Source: Periplaneta americana
Taxonomy: Eukaryota > Arthropoda > Insecta > Blattodea > Blattidae
Length of the DNA stretch: 64,000 nt
Reading direction: 5' to 3'
Assembly: GCF_040183065.1 (NCBI RefSeq)
Contig: NC_091125.1
Span: forward strand, 117,476,121-117,540,120
The notes beneath the pieces are model-generated. The model searched no databases. It worked only from the letters and a program-made list of their open reading frames with translations, and was not told where the DNA came from. Positions 21,881 through 32,798 of this stretch are shown here, piece by piece; the first letter of the stretch is position 1; every line of letters starts with the position of its first letter. The position numbers were made by a program, and so were the translations under genes.

Positions 21881-22828
21881 GAAGACCTCCCTCGAAAAGG
21901 GTGTAACATCAAATTAATGAAATATGTGACTTCGGTGGAAAAAGTAATTTTGAAGCATTCGTTTATAACAATAAATGGATGCATTCAATAGCTGAACAAA
22001 CTTGTATCCTTGATTAATCAAATGATTCTGCTAGTAAATATAGGCGCTTGCCTGCCGATCCGTGGGTTCGATTCCGGCTTGGGCTGATTACCTGGTTGGG
22101 TTTTTTCTCAGGTTTTTCACAACCGTAAGGCGAATGTCAGGTAATCTATGGCGAACCTCTGCCTTATCTCGCCAAATACCATCTCACTATCACCAATCCC
22201 ATCGCCGCTTAATAACCTAGTAGGCTAGTTGATATAGCATCGTTAAATAACCAAGTAAAAAATCTAGTTCATTTAAAGAAACACAGTAAGTTAGTGATAA
22301 TAGGTTGTAGACATCATTAGGAATACGGTATTTGAAAGGAAGCATGAAACAGCACTTAATATTCTTGGAATTAATACGACTTAGATTTCAACGATAATGC
22401 GAGACTTTTTCTTTGTTAAGAACTTCCTAACCTAACCTAACTTAACATGACATAACCTGTTACAGAACGAGGAAACAGATTATCCACTTTGGTTATAGCT
22501 ACGTTTGTTATCATATTATGAACTGATGCATACCCAGTTGACATTATTCTTTGTAGGCCTATAACCTTGTATATATTCCTTCGTTAGATTACCTTGTCCT
22601 TAAATCAGAGCTTCAGGTAATGTTTAGCGACTTCTTTCATTATATGTATACCTTTTGTATAGGAACGTAGGCATTCTTATAGTTTAATTTTAGATTTCTC
22701 GTTATTCATTCTGGGAATGTTAAGTACCTTAAGCCTAGATATATGCCTCTGAAATTAATTTCTTTTCTCCTGAAACAAGTAGGCTATTATAAATTTGTTG
22801 GTTACACCTTTATTCGAGGGAGGTCTTC
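21881..22828. mobile_element. Candidate TIR element enclosing duplicated module copy 2
   Basis: The left end GAAGACCTCCCTCGAAAAGG (then GTGTAAC, 21881-21907) is inverted at 22801-22828 with one small gap, giving 27/28-bp terminal repeats. The 948 bp between hold the second SINE and CCTAA module. No target duplication could be fixed and no transposase is encoded, so this may be a real element or two inverted relics. Confidence 0.55.
22044..22741 (+). repeat. Duplicated module, copy 2 (type 1 SINE + CCTAA run)
   Basis: Direct-repeat partner of 18645-19378. The SINE head here is GGCGCTTGCCTGCCGATCCG with B box GGTTCGATTCC. The homology starts within the SINE and stops at AAGCCTAGATA in both copies. 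Confidence 0.9.
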
Positions 22829-22920
22829 AATTATTGCATTAACAGATTCTGTATAAACGTGTTGAAGAGAATAATTCATTTGGTACAATTTCACACTGAT
22901 GGTAGTAGTAATTAATGTAG

Positions 22921-22921
22921 A

Positions 22922-22971
<50 letters not shown>
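22921..22971. repeat. (AAT)n microsatellite, tail of the LINE A copy
   Basis: Directly precedes the 3' end of the minus-strand LINE A copy. Read on the minus strand the order is ...CCTTAATAGCCAGTAAGTAA, then (ATT)n, the same tail as at 58042-58112. Confidence 0.85.
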
Positions 22972-22977
<6 letters not shown>

Positions 22978-24770
22978 CTTACTGGCTATTAAGGAACCCG
23001 AAGGTTCATTGCCGCTCTCACATAAGCCCGCCATTGGTCCCTTCTTGAGCAAGATTAATCCAGTCTCTATCATCATATCCCACCTCCCTCAAATCCATTT
23101 TAATATTATCTTCCCATCTACGTCTCGGCCTCACCAAAGGTCTTTTTCCCTCCGGCCTCCCAACTAACACTCTATATGCATTTCTGGATTCGCACATACG
23201 TGCTACATGCCCTGCCCATCTCAAACGTCTGGATTTAATATTCCTAATTGTGTCAGGTGAAGAATACAATGCGTGCAGTTCTGTGTTGTGTAACTTTCTC
23301 CATTCTCCTGTAACTTCATCCCTCTTAGCCCCAAATATTTTCCTAAGCACCTTATTCTCAAAAACCCTTAACCTATGTTCCTCTGTGAAAGTGAGAGTCT
23401 AAGTTTCACAAACGTAAAGAACAACCGGTAATATAACTGTTTTATAAACTCTAACTTTCAGATTTTTTTTCAGCAGACTGGATATAAAAGCTTCTCAACC
23501 GAATAATAACAGGCATTTCCCATATTAATTCTGTGTTTAATTTCCTCCTGAGTATCATTTATATTTGTTACTGTTGCTACCAGGTATTTGAATTTTTCCA
23601 TCTCTTCAAAGGAAAAAATTTCCAATTTTTATATTTCCATTTCGTACAATATTCTGGTCACGAGACATAATCATATACTTTGTCATTTCGGGATTTACTT
23701 CCAAACCTATCTCTTTACTTGCTTCAAGTAAAATTCCCGTATTTTCCCTAATCGTTTGTGGATTTTCTCCTAACATATTCACGTCATCCGCATAGACAAG
23801 AAGCTGATGTAATCCCTTCAATTCCAAACCCTGTCGGTTATCCTGTACTTTCCTAATGGAGCAAAGTTAAAAAGTAAAGGTGATAGTGCATCTCCTTGCT
23901 TTAGCCCACAGTGAATTGGAAACGCATCTGACAGAAACTGACCTATACGAACTCTGCTGTACGTTTTACTGACACATTTTAATTAATCGAACTGGTTTCT
24001 TGGGAATACCAAATTCAATAAGAATATCATATAAAACTTCTCTCTTAACCGAGTCATATGCATTTTTGAAATCTATAAATAACTGATGCACTGTACCCTT
24101 ATACTCCCATTTTTTCTCCATTATCTGTCGAATACAAAATATCTGATCAATAGTTGATCTATTACGCCTAAAACAACACTGATGATCCCCAATAATTTCA
24201 TCTACATATGGAGTTAATCTTCTCAAAAGAATATTGGACAAAATTTTGTACGACTTCAACAAAAGTGATATTCCTCGAAAGTTACTACAGTTAGTCTTGT
24301 CCCCCTTCTTAAAGATAGGTACGATTATGGACTCCTTCCATTGTTCTAGTACAATTTCCTTTTCCCAAATAGCAAGTACAAGCTTATAAATTTCGTTAGA
24401 TAATGCGCTTCCACCCTCTTGCATTAATTCTGCTGGAATTTGATAAATACCTGGAGACTTATAATTTTTCAGATTTTCTATCGCAATTTCGACTTCAGAA
24501 AGTGTGGGTTCGGGCATAAATGGCTCAGCAGTTTGTATTTCAATTTCGTCCCGAACATTTCTATTTGGCCTGTGTATATTTAGTAGTTGCCCAAAATAGT
24601 TTTTCCATCTGTTCAGGATTGAATGAGAGTCTGCAAGCAAGTCATCATTCTCATCCTTGATCACGTTTACCCTTGCCTGATATCCATTCTTAAATTCCTT
24701 TATGTCCTTATATAAATCTGTAATGTTTTTATTTTTACTATTTGTTTCTACCTCATTCAGTTTTACCTTC
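22978..24770 (-). pseudogene. LINE family A, reverse transcriptase and C-terminus (longest copy)
   Basis: Minus strand, N- to C-terminal: linker DSHSILNRWKNYFGQLLNIH, then TLSEVEIAIENLKNYKSPG. Reverse-transcriptase blocks follow: VPIFKKGDKTNCSNFRGISL, then RRLTPYVDEIIGDHQCCFR, then HQLFIDFKNAYDSVKREVLY up to a break near 23966. The next blocks are the GDALSPLLFNF motif near 23900 and QLLVYADDVNMLG, with the catalytic YADD, near 23780. Further on come MLRKIFGAKRDEVTGEWRKL, SRRLRWAGHVARM and PRRRWEDNIKMDLREVGYD. Compared with a full non-LTR element it lacks the endonuclease and the 5' end. Several frameshifts make it inactive. The 3' end lies at 22978. Confidence 0.9.
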
Positions 24771-24774
<4 letters not shown>

Positions 24775-24818
<44 letters not shown>

Positions 24819-24819
24819 C
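24775..24819. repeat. (AAT)n microsatellite
   Basis: Fifteen units at the 5' break of LINE A. The leucine-run open frame across it is an artefact. Confidence 0.9.
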
Positions 24820-26115
24820 CGTTGCGCGACGGTCTCTGAAGAGCCAAGACCGACCAGCAGACTGCTGACCTCAGTTCCACATGACTCAGCAAAGGCGAAC
24901 GATTATACAGCCAGTACGGGAGTAAAGTAGGATTAGCTTCAGCTTCTACTCATTGTAGCTTTCCAAATTAATCACGGTATATGGGTGGGCACCAGTCCCA
25001 TATACTGGTCGAAATATCATGAGTAAATTCCTTTCCCTATGAAAACTCAGCGCATATTCCGTACTACTAATTAGTCCAAGACATGTCGCCTTAGACGACG
25101 CAGCTGTGACACGAATCTGATAATAGTAGTAGTTTTGTAGTTGTGAGCTTAGCATAGCTTAATAATTTAATTATGCAAATCTTTCTGTACGTAGAGGGCG
25201 TAGATATCTACAGTTAGTTATAAGATAGTTCTTAAATCTAAGCTTCATTTACGGGAATCCTACATAAATGTAAACTTGTTAATTTAACTCTATAACTTTA
25301 TAAGAAGGTATTTTGTCACATTAACATAGAGATGATAGCATTCTCACACAATTAGGTCCTTTAACGCAGTTTTGATTTGTGATTTTATTAGTGTACTCAC
25401 TATAAAATACGTTAAGCTAAGTATTTAACCTAGTACTCCTATTTATAATCAATGTGTCGTATTACGTCGCGAATTCCACCCCGTATTTATCTTCTTTATA
25501 ATCTTTCATCGAAAAAGATAAAATATACACAATCTTTCACATGTCTGGTATTCCAACAATTTTCATGCATTATGCCTGATAGAGATCGTGAAGTCACAGG
25601 TCACACTCTGGAGAATATTAGCTCTCAGAATTTACCTGAAAGTAGCCAAATTCTGAAAGATGAATGTAATAATTTGCTCCTATACTATGAATTAGGAACC
25701 TTTGGTATTGTACAGATATGGAAATAAAATTTGGATTTCTTTTGTTGTAGCTATAAGTTTCGCTTACAACACACTGAGCATGTGTAGTAAACAAAAGCTC
25801 CTGTATAAAATCATGCTACTTGCGGACAGTCGTGTGAATGTTTTTGGCTATATACAAGTGGACTCCCATCATATCTCGCTCCAAATTTTAATTCCGTATC
25901 TGTACTTTGTATATTGGCATCAAAATATTTTTCCCCTGGCGTTTAGCGCGTATTCCGTGCGGTTACTACTACTGTACTTCTCTTGCTTTATTTCAGCATT
26001 TATATATCCATAAACATGAGATTCTTCATTAATTAATTAAACAATCTTTACCATTAATTTCTGCTGAGACTAGTCAGGGGTAAACAGTTATTAAAGTTTT
26101 AAATATCAAATTGGC
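24820..26115. other. No gene recognised
   Basis: The first 300 bases (24820-25120) are GC-balanced, include an inverted GTATATGGG...CCCATATAC pair near 24977-25015, and may be an unrecognised repeat. The rest is AT-rich. Open frames at 25452-26013 have no recognisable domain. Confidence 0.45.
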
Positions 26116-26119
26116 TTAA

Positions 26120-26824
26120 GGGACACTAGAACTGAGTTTTAAAAAATGTCCAAAATATCATGTTTCTCATTTTTGTACGAAAATATTCCTCGGAAACTTT
26201 GAAATTTGGTAGTAAGCAGTTTTTTTCCTCTACGTCTTCTTGTAGCTTCATGAGCGATTTTCATATAGGCCTGCTCGGTATGTCAGTATTGTATCTCTTT
26301 TCACAAATTTGCATTTTTCTCGAAACAACATTTTTGATGTTCAAAATGCTCCATGTCCATGCAGGTTTCATCAAACGATGAAAATATTCGTAATGTCCAC
26401 GCATGTATTATCTAAGATCTAACGTTGAGACATTTTATTTATCTTAAAAATTGGGAGTTAAAAATTATTATGTAAATAAAAAATATTAATAAATAAAAGT
26501 CTGATTTTCAAAAAATTATTGTGCCTAAATTATACTAAACTAGATTTAATGAATTTTCTCAATATTAAAATATTGCGCGTGAGTCTGGGTCCATACGAAA
26601 AAAAAAATATATATGAAAATGCTATATTTGAATGTATTGCGCATGGAACATTTTGATTACATCACTATTTTGCATAATTAAAATAAAATTAACTTCGAAA
26701 CTAGCAGTCCGATTGAGCTTACAATTTTCACACCCCTTGTTCTTAATTCATCTGACGAACACTTAGAAAATGAAATAAATCGGGTTAAAATTGTAAAAAT
26801 TTTAAAACTCAGTACTAAAGTCCC
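26120..26824. mobile_element. Non-autonomous TTAA-flanked element (piggyBac-like)
   Basis: TTAA stands at 26116-26119 and 26825-26828. Between them the ends GGGACACTAGAACTGAGTTT and its near inverse at 26796-26824 form terminal repeats of about 25 bp with three mismatches. The TTAA target is the hallmark of piggyBac. The 705-bp body shows no transposase. Confidence 0.75.
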
Positions 26825-27199
26825 TTAATTTGTACAAATTATTGCATGAGTTATTGTCAATATAGGATTCCGTTACAGAATAGTTTAAACATTTTCAGAT
26901 AATATCGATAGTTAGGGTAAACATATTTTTAGAGGCCTACTCAGTGAAAATATGCCTTTCACGTTAACTGTATTTTTTAACTGATCAGCAACTAATAGCT
27001 GAAAAGGTCAAGATAAAGAGCCGCTTTCTCCACTGCTACTATAGAGAAAGTAAAAATTGATGGGTTCACCAAGTTGCAACATGAATAGTGCAGTATAGTG
27101 TCAGCCAATGGCGTAGTTCAAGGACAGCTCGTGTTTAGAGGCTGCGGTTGGTTCTAATCTAGAGTGGACTGATTTCCTGATTCCCTACTTGGGGTTACT

Positions 27200-27410
27200 T
27201 AACGTACACCATACAGTTGGAGAAAACATCGGAAAAAAACCAAGTAAACACTGCAACCGAGAATCGAACCGAGGCGCAGTCCTGAGTGGGTTTCTTCGAG
27301 GTTTTCGAATCCTCACTTCCAAATACGAGTACCATCTCGCTCTCACCAATTCCACCGACTGTAGATAACCGTATAGTAACTACATGTAGTTGACGCAATC
27401 ATTAACCCAA
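27200..27410 (+). mobile_element. Diverged SINE type 1 body
   Basis: Contains ACCATCTCGCTCTCACCAAT and an end like TAGTTGACGCAATCATTAAC that align with the 3' part of SINE type 1. The head is replaced or decayed; GAGAATCGAACCGAGGCG is a reversed B-box-like stretch. Confidence 0.5.
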
Positions 27411-27546
27411 AAAATTGCATAAATAATCAGACTTCATGTCATGAATTTGATCAGAACCCAGCTATCATAAGAACGAGAAATCTCAAACTACACTTTGTCA
27501 TCCATGCAGGTGTAAAAATGGACGCGTTGATGGTGTGAAATCAGTA

Positions 27547-27636
27547 GATATTCTGAACATAATGATGTTAGGCTAGCTAAAAACTCTTGAATCCTGAGTT
27601 TTTAGCTAATCCAACTTCATTATATTTAGAATATTC
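27547..27636. repeat. Hairpin, about 40-bp arms
   Basis: The left arm (ending AGCTAAAAACTC, 27586) is inverted at 27596-27636 (starting GAGTTTTTAGCT) with several mismatches and a 9-base loop TTGAATCCT. Probably a tiny foldback MITE. Confidence 0.75.
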
Positions 27637-28404
27637 ATGACATACGATAATTTTCTTTTAATGTGGTATATTCAGGTTGAGTAGCTGGTAAGATGTGATG
27701 CCACTACTTATACGTAAGGTGATGTGCTGGCAGGGTTGGCCACGTAAATTACAGGATACATATTTTACGTATACATTACACGTAATATACCTGACGTAGG
27801 AAAAGTAAAATTTTACATGATTTTTTTACACGACATAATAAATTATATTCATGAAAGTAATTTAATGTTATTTACTCTTCTGTGTACTTAATGCTGTATT
27901 GGTCTGGTTTTAATTATCGAGCCAACATAATGTACATTTTGCGTAGTGTTTATTTTCAAGTTTTGTGAGAAAACAAAATTCGTCATACTTGTTATGCAAA
28001 GGTCTTCCTGCGTACGAAATGTCGTCTTTAACTTCAATTTTTAATACAGGGTCTTACTGATTTCAAAATCTCTTGCTGAAAGCTTCGGAACTATGCTGTG
28101 ATCTGAAGTTGATAACGTCATTCTATCCTTTTAATGTATCTAGACTATAAGATCACAAAATGATCACAAATAATCTAGAAGTGTGTAGTACAAGACAAAG
28201 GTGCTGCCTCTGGGAAACTGTCCACAGGGATTCTCAAAAGAACAACACATTTTGTGTTTTCTCTTTTAATATTGGCCCCTGTGAACAGGACTTCTTCGGC
28301 AAGCGGATGAAGGAAATTAGCATTACGCACACAGACACTATTCATTACTACAATGATATAAGGAGTTTGGCAAAAATATAAAGACAAAAGATGCTGTTGG
28401 AGAC
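27637..28404. other. No feature recognised
   Basis: Mostly AT-rich. Contains clustered TACGTAA/TTACGTG-like words near 27745-27795, without further support. Confidence 0.5.
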
Positions 28405-28412
28405 CATGGGAA

Positions 28413-28673
28413 GTCCACACCTGTGGAGTAACGGTCAGCGCGTCTGGCTGCGAAACCAGGTGGCCCGGGTTCGAATCCCGATCGGGGCAAGTTACCTGGT
28501 TGAGGTTTTTTCCGGGGTTTTCCCTCAACCCAATACGAGCAAATGCTGGGTAACTTTCGGTGCTGGACCCCGGACTCATTTCACCGGCATTATCACCTTC
28601 ATATCATTCAGACGCTAAATAACCTAGATGTTGATACAGCGTCGTAAAATAACCCAATAAAATAAATAAAAAT
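28413..28673 (+). mobile_element. tRNA-derived SINE, type 2, with 8-bp target duplication
   Basis: CATGGGAA flanks both sides (28405-28412, 28674-28681). The head holds A-box-like GGAGTAACGGTCAGCG, an anticodon arm CTGGCTGCGAAACCAG and B box GGTTCGAATCC. The body follows from TTACCTGGTTGAGG to GATACAGCGTCGTAAAATAA and an AATAAA-rich tail. It is the best-preserved type 2 copy here. Confidence 0.9.
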
Positions 28674-28728
28674 CATGGGAAACAGAATTACAAAATGATG
28701 AAAATCGTCGGCAGCCTTTGATGACTAG

Positions 28729-30608
28729 TTAAGCTACGGTTTGGCTACGACGATCTTCGTCGAACGAACATCGCCGACGATTGAAATCGCCAGCGGTCAT
28801 CGTCAGAGAGTGGTTTCTTTATCGGCGAGCTTGGTAGGTGGATAGTAATAATAATATACGTTTCAAGAGCGGTATGTTGACGTTTTCATGGTCGAGGAAA
28901 AGATTGAAAAAGCGAAACGTAGTTGAGCTTTTTTAATTTCCGAGAACATGAAAACAAACATACCGCTCGTCCAACGTACATTATTTTGTGCGAAGATCGT
29001 TTATTACATACCTGAAAGACGAATTTCTAATTAGTTGCAATGAAATCTCCATGTTTGTTTCTGTTTAATGACGGCAACTTCGGAAAACCAAAATATCTTT
29101 CTTCAACATTGTTGCTATAAAATGTTTTCTGTGTTTACTATATTCCAGCAGGCCGTGATATACGTTTGTCTTTTTTTTCCCCCCCAGTCTATAAATGCGA
29201 ACTTAAAACAAACGGTAAGGTTATGTAATGATTTATTTTTCATTTTAATATTTTAACAATATTATTTATATAACATATTGCAGTAATAACATCCGCATCT
29301 GGAATCGTGTTGATTTTTTCACGGCTTCCTTAATGTTACTTGTATCAGGAATGCAATAAGTTTCGTGGAGTAGTAGACTTTACTTAATTTTTGCACATAT
29401 TTAAAAACAATAATTAACTTTGCAATTTAGGTGAAATTGCAGTGGTAAGTTTCCAATTTATAATTATTACTATGTTAAACGTCTCTAAAAATAATATGTT
29501 AAAAGCCTAACGCAGTAAAATGAATGTCGCGCTTAAGCGGTAAGAAGAGGGAAATTGTTATGTGTGTTACGTTGGGAATACTGAATGTGGTATTTCACAC
29601 TTACCGCGTATTGGTTCTGTGCGGAAAACAAGCAAATTCGCACGATCTCACACAAAGTGTTTTATATAGTTGACCATGTCTGATCAGCTGATAAGTGGAT
29701 GACAATATGATAACGTGATAATATAAGTTTTGCCTTGAAAAACAAGTATGGATCTTTAAAGTAGTTAATGTCATGTTTATAAATAAATATACAGAGGGGG
29801 CTTTTAATTCATTGATATTAAGACATCTTGAAAATGAACCCACCAATTTTAAGGATTATTTCAGACTTTCTCCCGAACAATTTCATTTTGTTTTAAGTTC
29901 AATTGAAAAGATATTGTAAAATTACCCACAAAATTTATTCACAAACCAATAAGTCCAGCTGAAAGATAAGCATTAAGGTAAAAACCAATGATATAAACAC
30001 TGTATTTTTCTTTTTACAATGTTATTTTTTTCATTTAGGAAATAATGTTACAAATAAAAAATAATAATGTGAGGCAGAGGTTGTTGCACTTTTCTCCTTT
30101 GCTCGGAATTCCACTTCATCTACTATTTCACACTGAAACTTTTGCTTCAGTAGCTAAATCTGCCGCATCGTGTGTGTCCTTCAATTATGAATCACTTTAC
30201 TCAATTGTATTAACAGTTCTGGTTGTTGCAAAATATAGATTTGTTATTGTTTACTCATGTCGAACAGGGATTTGTGTTTACTTAATTAATATCTCGTCTT
30301 CATTAGTGGAGAAATTGCAGAAAGATTTCTGTTTTACCGCCATTATAATATGTATGATGTATAAATCACATGTTATTAAATGATTTAATTCATCACCTAC
30401 TGTAATTTTACAATTGGTTTCTCGGCGATGATCGCCAGGTTTTTGCCTCCAAGGCAAACGCCGACGATGTTCGTCGAGCCCAGCGACGTTCGTTGACGTT
30501 CATCGTCGTAAAGAAACCATGCACATTCAAATTAACGGGACAGAATCCCAGCAAAGATCGCCAGCGATGATCGTCGGCGAAGATCGCCGTAGCCAAACCG
30601 TAGCTTAA
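28729..30608 (+). mobile_element. PIF/Harbinger-type element, non-autonomous, about 1.9 kb
   Basis: The ends TTAAGCTACGGTTTGGCTAC (28729 on) and GTAGCCAAACCGTAGCTTAA (to 30608) are perfect inverted repeats. TAA/TTA fits a Harbinger target. Just inside both ends lie dense, palindromic GATC/CGTCG words. The interior around 29795-29990 reads HLENEPTNFKDYFRLSPEQF, HFVLSSIEK, then FIHKPISPAER, the N-terminal pattern of Harbinger nucleases (FR.S...F..VL..I, then PISP.ERL). The catalytic part is missing, so this is a deleted derivative. Confidence 0.75.
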
Positions 30609-31374
30609 ACTCTGTGTATGAGCGCGGCTAGTAGCTAAGCAACACACTGAAATTCTGTGTGGAGTCGGCTTATCATTTCAAAGAATGAAAATGAACTCGA
30701 ATGAATTACCGCAAGTAATGCATATTGCTGTCCTGGGAAATACTTCGTTTATTTAAATGTATTATAACAGGTTTTGAATTTATAAATTTTTTTTACATAT
30801 ATGTTGCATTTTTATGCATATTTTATGCGTCGTGCAGCAATTAATTTTACGAGTAATTTTCCAATTCTCTGTGCTGGCGACGATGTACTCGTATTTCTGT
30901 GAAGCATATTTAAAGCGAAATCAATTTTCAGAATATTGCAGGGACCAGATCTTATAGTTTGACAGATACAGTTAAAGAAAGGTTCACATATTTGACTATA
31001 GGAAGAAAATTGTATGAAACAGCCCATGGTTTACGAGGCAATAACGTACACAGTGCGTCTGAGCCATCTAGCCTATATCGAGAAATTGGTTGGCCGCATA
31101 CCGGATAAGAAGCCAGGTCTGCACCGCTGAGCGAGGATGTGCGCTCTCAGGAGTTCACTTGATAAAAACTTAGGCATATAATACAATAACATACGGTACT
31201 CATTCTGTTCACGAAAGATGCTGTATGTGATGTTCATTTTCTCTTACATATTATATTTCACACCTCAAGAAATTTTTATTCACACGCATTAGTTCTTACA
31301 TTATTATGGACGTACCGGTAATTGTTGTTTGTATATATTCTTTCAGTTCATCTATCGTATAGGAATTCTTCTTA
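30609..31374. other. No feature recognised
   Basis: AT-rich. A 71-residue minus-strand frame at 30812-31027 has no domain I can name. Confidence 0.5.
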
Positions 31375-32200
31375 TACACTTTGTTTTAACGTCCTCCACA
31401 GAGGCGGAGTTCTGGGGAATGAGCGAGCCATAAATTCCTGCGTATAACTCTGTTTTCAAGTATCCGACGCACTTCCATCATGGATTAATTTGCAGTATGG
31501 GCTGTGACGTGTCTTGTTGAAAATACACTGAGAAACTTTCCGCGTACGTTAACTCATCACAACCTAGAGTGCCCTAGAGGCCTACAGGTTCCAAAATGTG
31601 ATTGATCTTCCTCACACTGTTGATTATTTCTTCGTAGAAAAACTGTTCAAAATTAATTCTATGACCATTGATTGCACACGACACTCCTGTTTTTGCATCA
31701 TATAATGGAGTCTCGTACACAGTACCTTGTTTCTCTGACTACGATTGTTGTGTTTAGTCAGCTGTCCGAAGACAGGTCTGAACCTCACAAGTAATACCAA
31801 CAGGGCACCACTTATGAGGTAGCTAGGCCAGGAGGTAATGGGGTAGGGTGATCAGTTTCTTTATCTGTTATTCTACGTGACCATGTAGATGAAACCACGC
31901 CTGATCGGAAAATAAAATAGATTTTGGATCAGCTTCTTCATTATTTACTTTCTCTAACGCAATTACAAAAGATAAATCTACCATTATAGTCTTGGGGCTG
32001 TAATTCATTAACTACCTGTACTGAAATTCTGCACTGTTTTAGCTTCAGTAATTTTGTTACCACTCCTGCAGATGCTTCACAAATTCCTGTCTCATGTGAT
32101 TAATGTCTCAGTCTTGTGAGAACTAACGCCCCAATTTCTTAGATTTTTTCCTCCGTAAGAACACTTCTCTTTGAACTTCATTTTTGTCATTTGAAGAACT
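31375..32200 (-). pseudogene. Mariner-like transposase remnant
   Basis: Minus strand: ADPKSILFSDQAWFHLHGHV (first catalytic aspartate region, about 31930), then after an inserted 110-bp repeat at 31745-31855 VSCAINGHRINFEQFFYEE, and FQQDTSQPILQ (second motif, QQD kept but the following AxxH lost), ending KCIRRIP near 31375. Frameshifts abound. The inserted piece (CTGTCCGAAGACAGGTCTGA...) does not belong to the transposase and looks like another repeat. Confidence 0.65.
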
Positions 32201-32798
32201 TGCTTCAATGAGTATATTAAATAACCTTAATATTGTATATACATCTAGAGGGTACTAGCCTGTCAGGATATTTACGTTTTTGCCTGGTTGTGCTACACGG
32301 TTTCCTATTAAGTCTTTATATGGTGTAGGTCTACCTGTTGTAGCCTATATGTACACTTCGTAGTAAAAAGAATGGATCGACTCTTGATCGTTAGAAATTC
32401 AAAGTTCTACCTCGCAGTTCACACTTGAATACATTGTTGTGATATTTATTCATTGAAAGTCGTCCATCTACAGAGTTGTCAACCTTACGAGATGTGTGAC
32501 GTAGGGATAATATGTCTGCTTTCCGTACCATATGTTGTGAGTTCACCTCCTGATAGAGTAAAATAATTATTTTTTATTTTAGTTTTTAATTGATTTGTTT
32601 AAAATGTTAAATGACATTTCTTAATAAACTTAGTTATGCCTGTCTTGTAAATATAGTATTGCCCATTATCCGTGGGTTTTAATAGGCGAGACCCGGCCTG
32701 TATAAACAAATATAATAGTTGTCTCACTCCATAAAAAAAGGAAGCACATCAAATATAAATAAATAAGCAAATAAACCAAAAAAGGCCTGTGGTAAGGA
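32201..32798. other. No feature recognised
   Basis: AT-rich, no gene supported. Confidence 0.5.

Noticed and set aside
18645-22741. The direct repeats as LTRs of a retrotransposon
   Set aside because: No TG...CA ends, primer site, polypurine tract or gag-pol in the 2.7 kb between them. Both begin inside a SINE, and the divergence is too high for paired LTRs of a young element.
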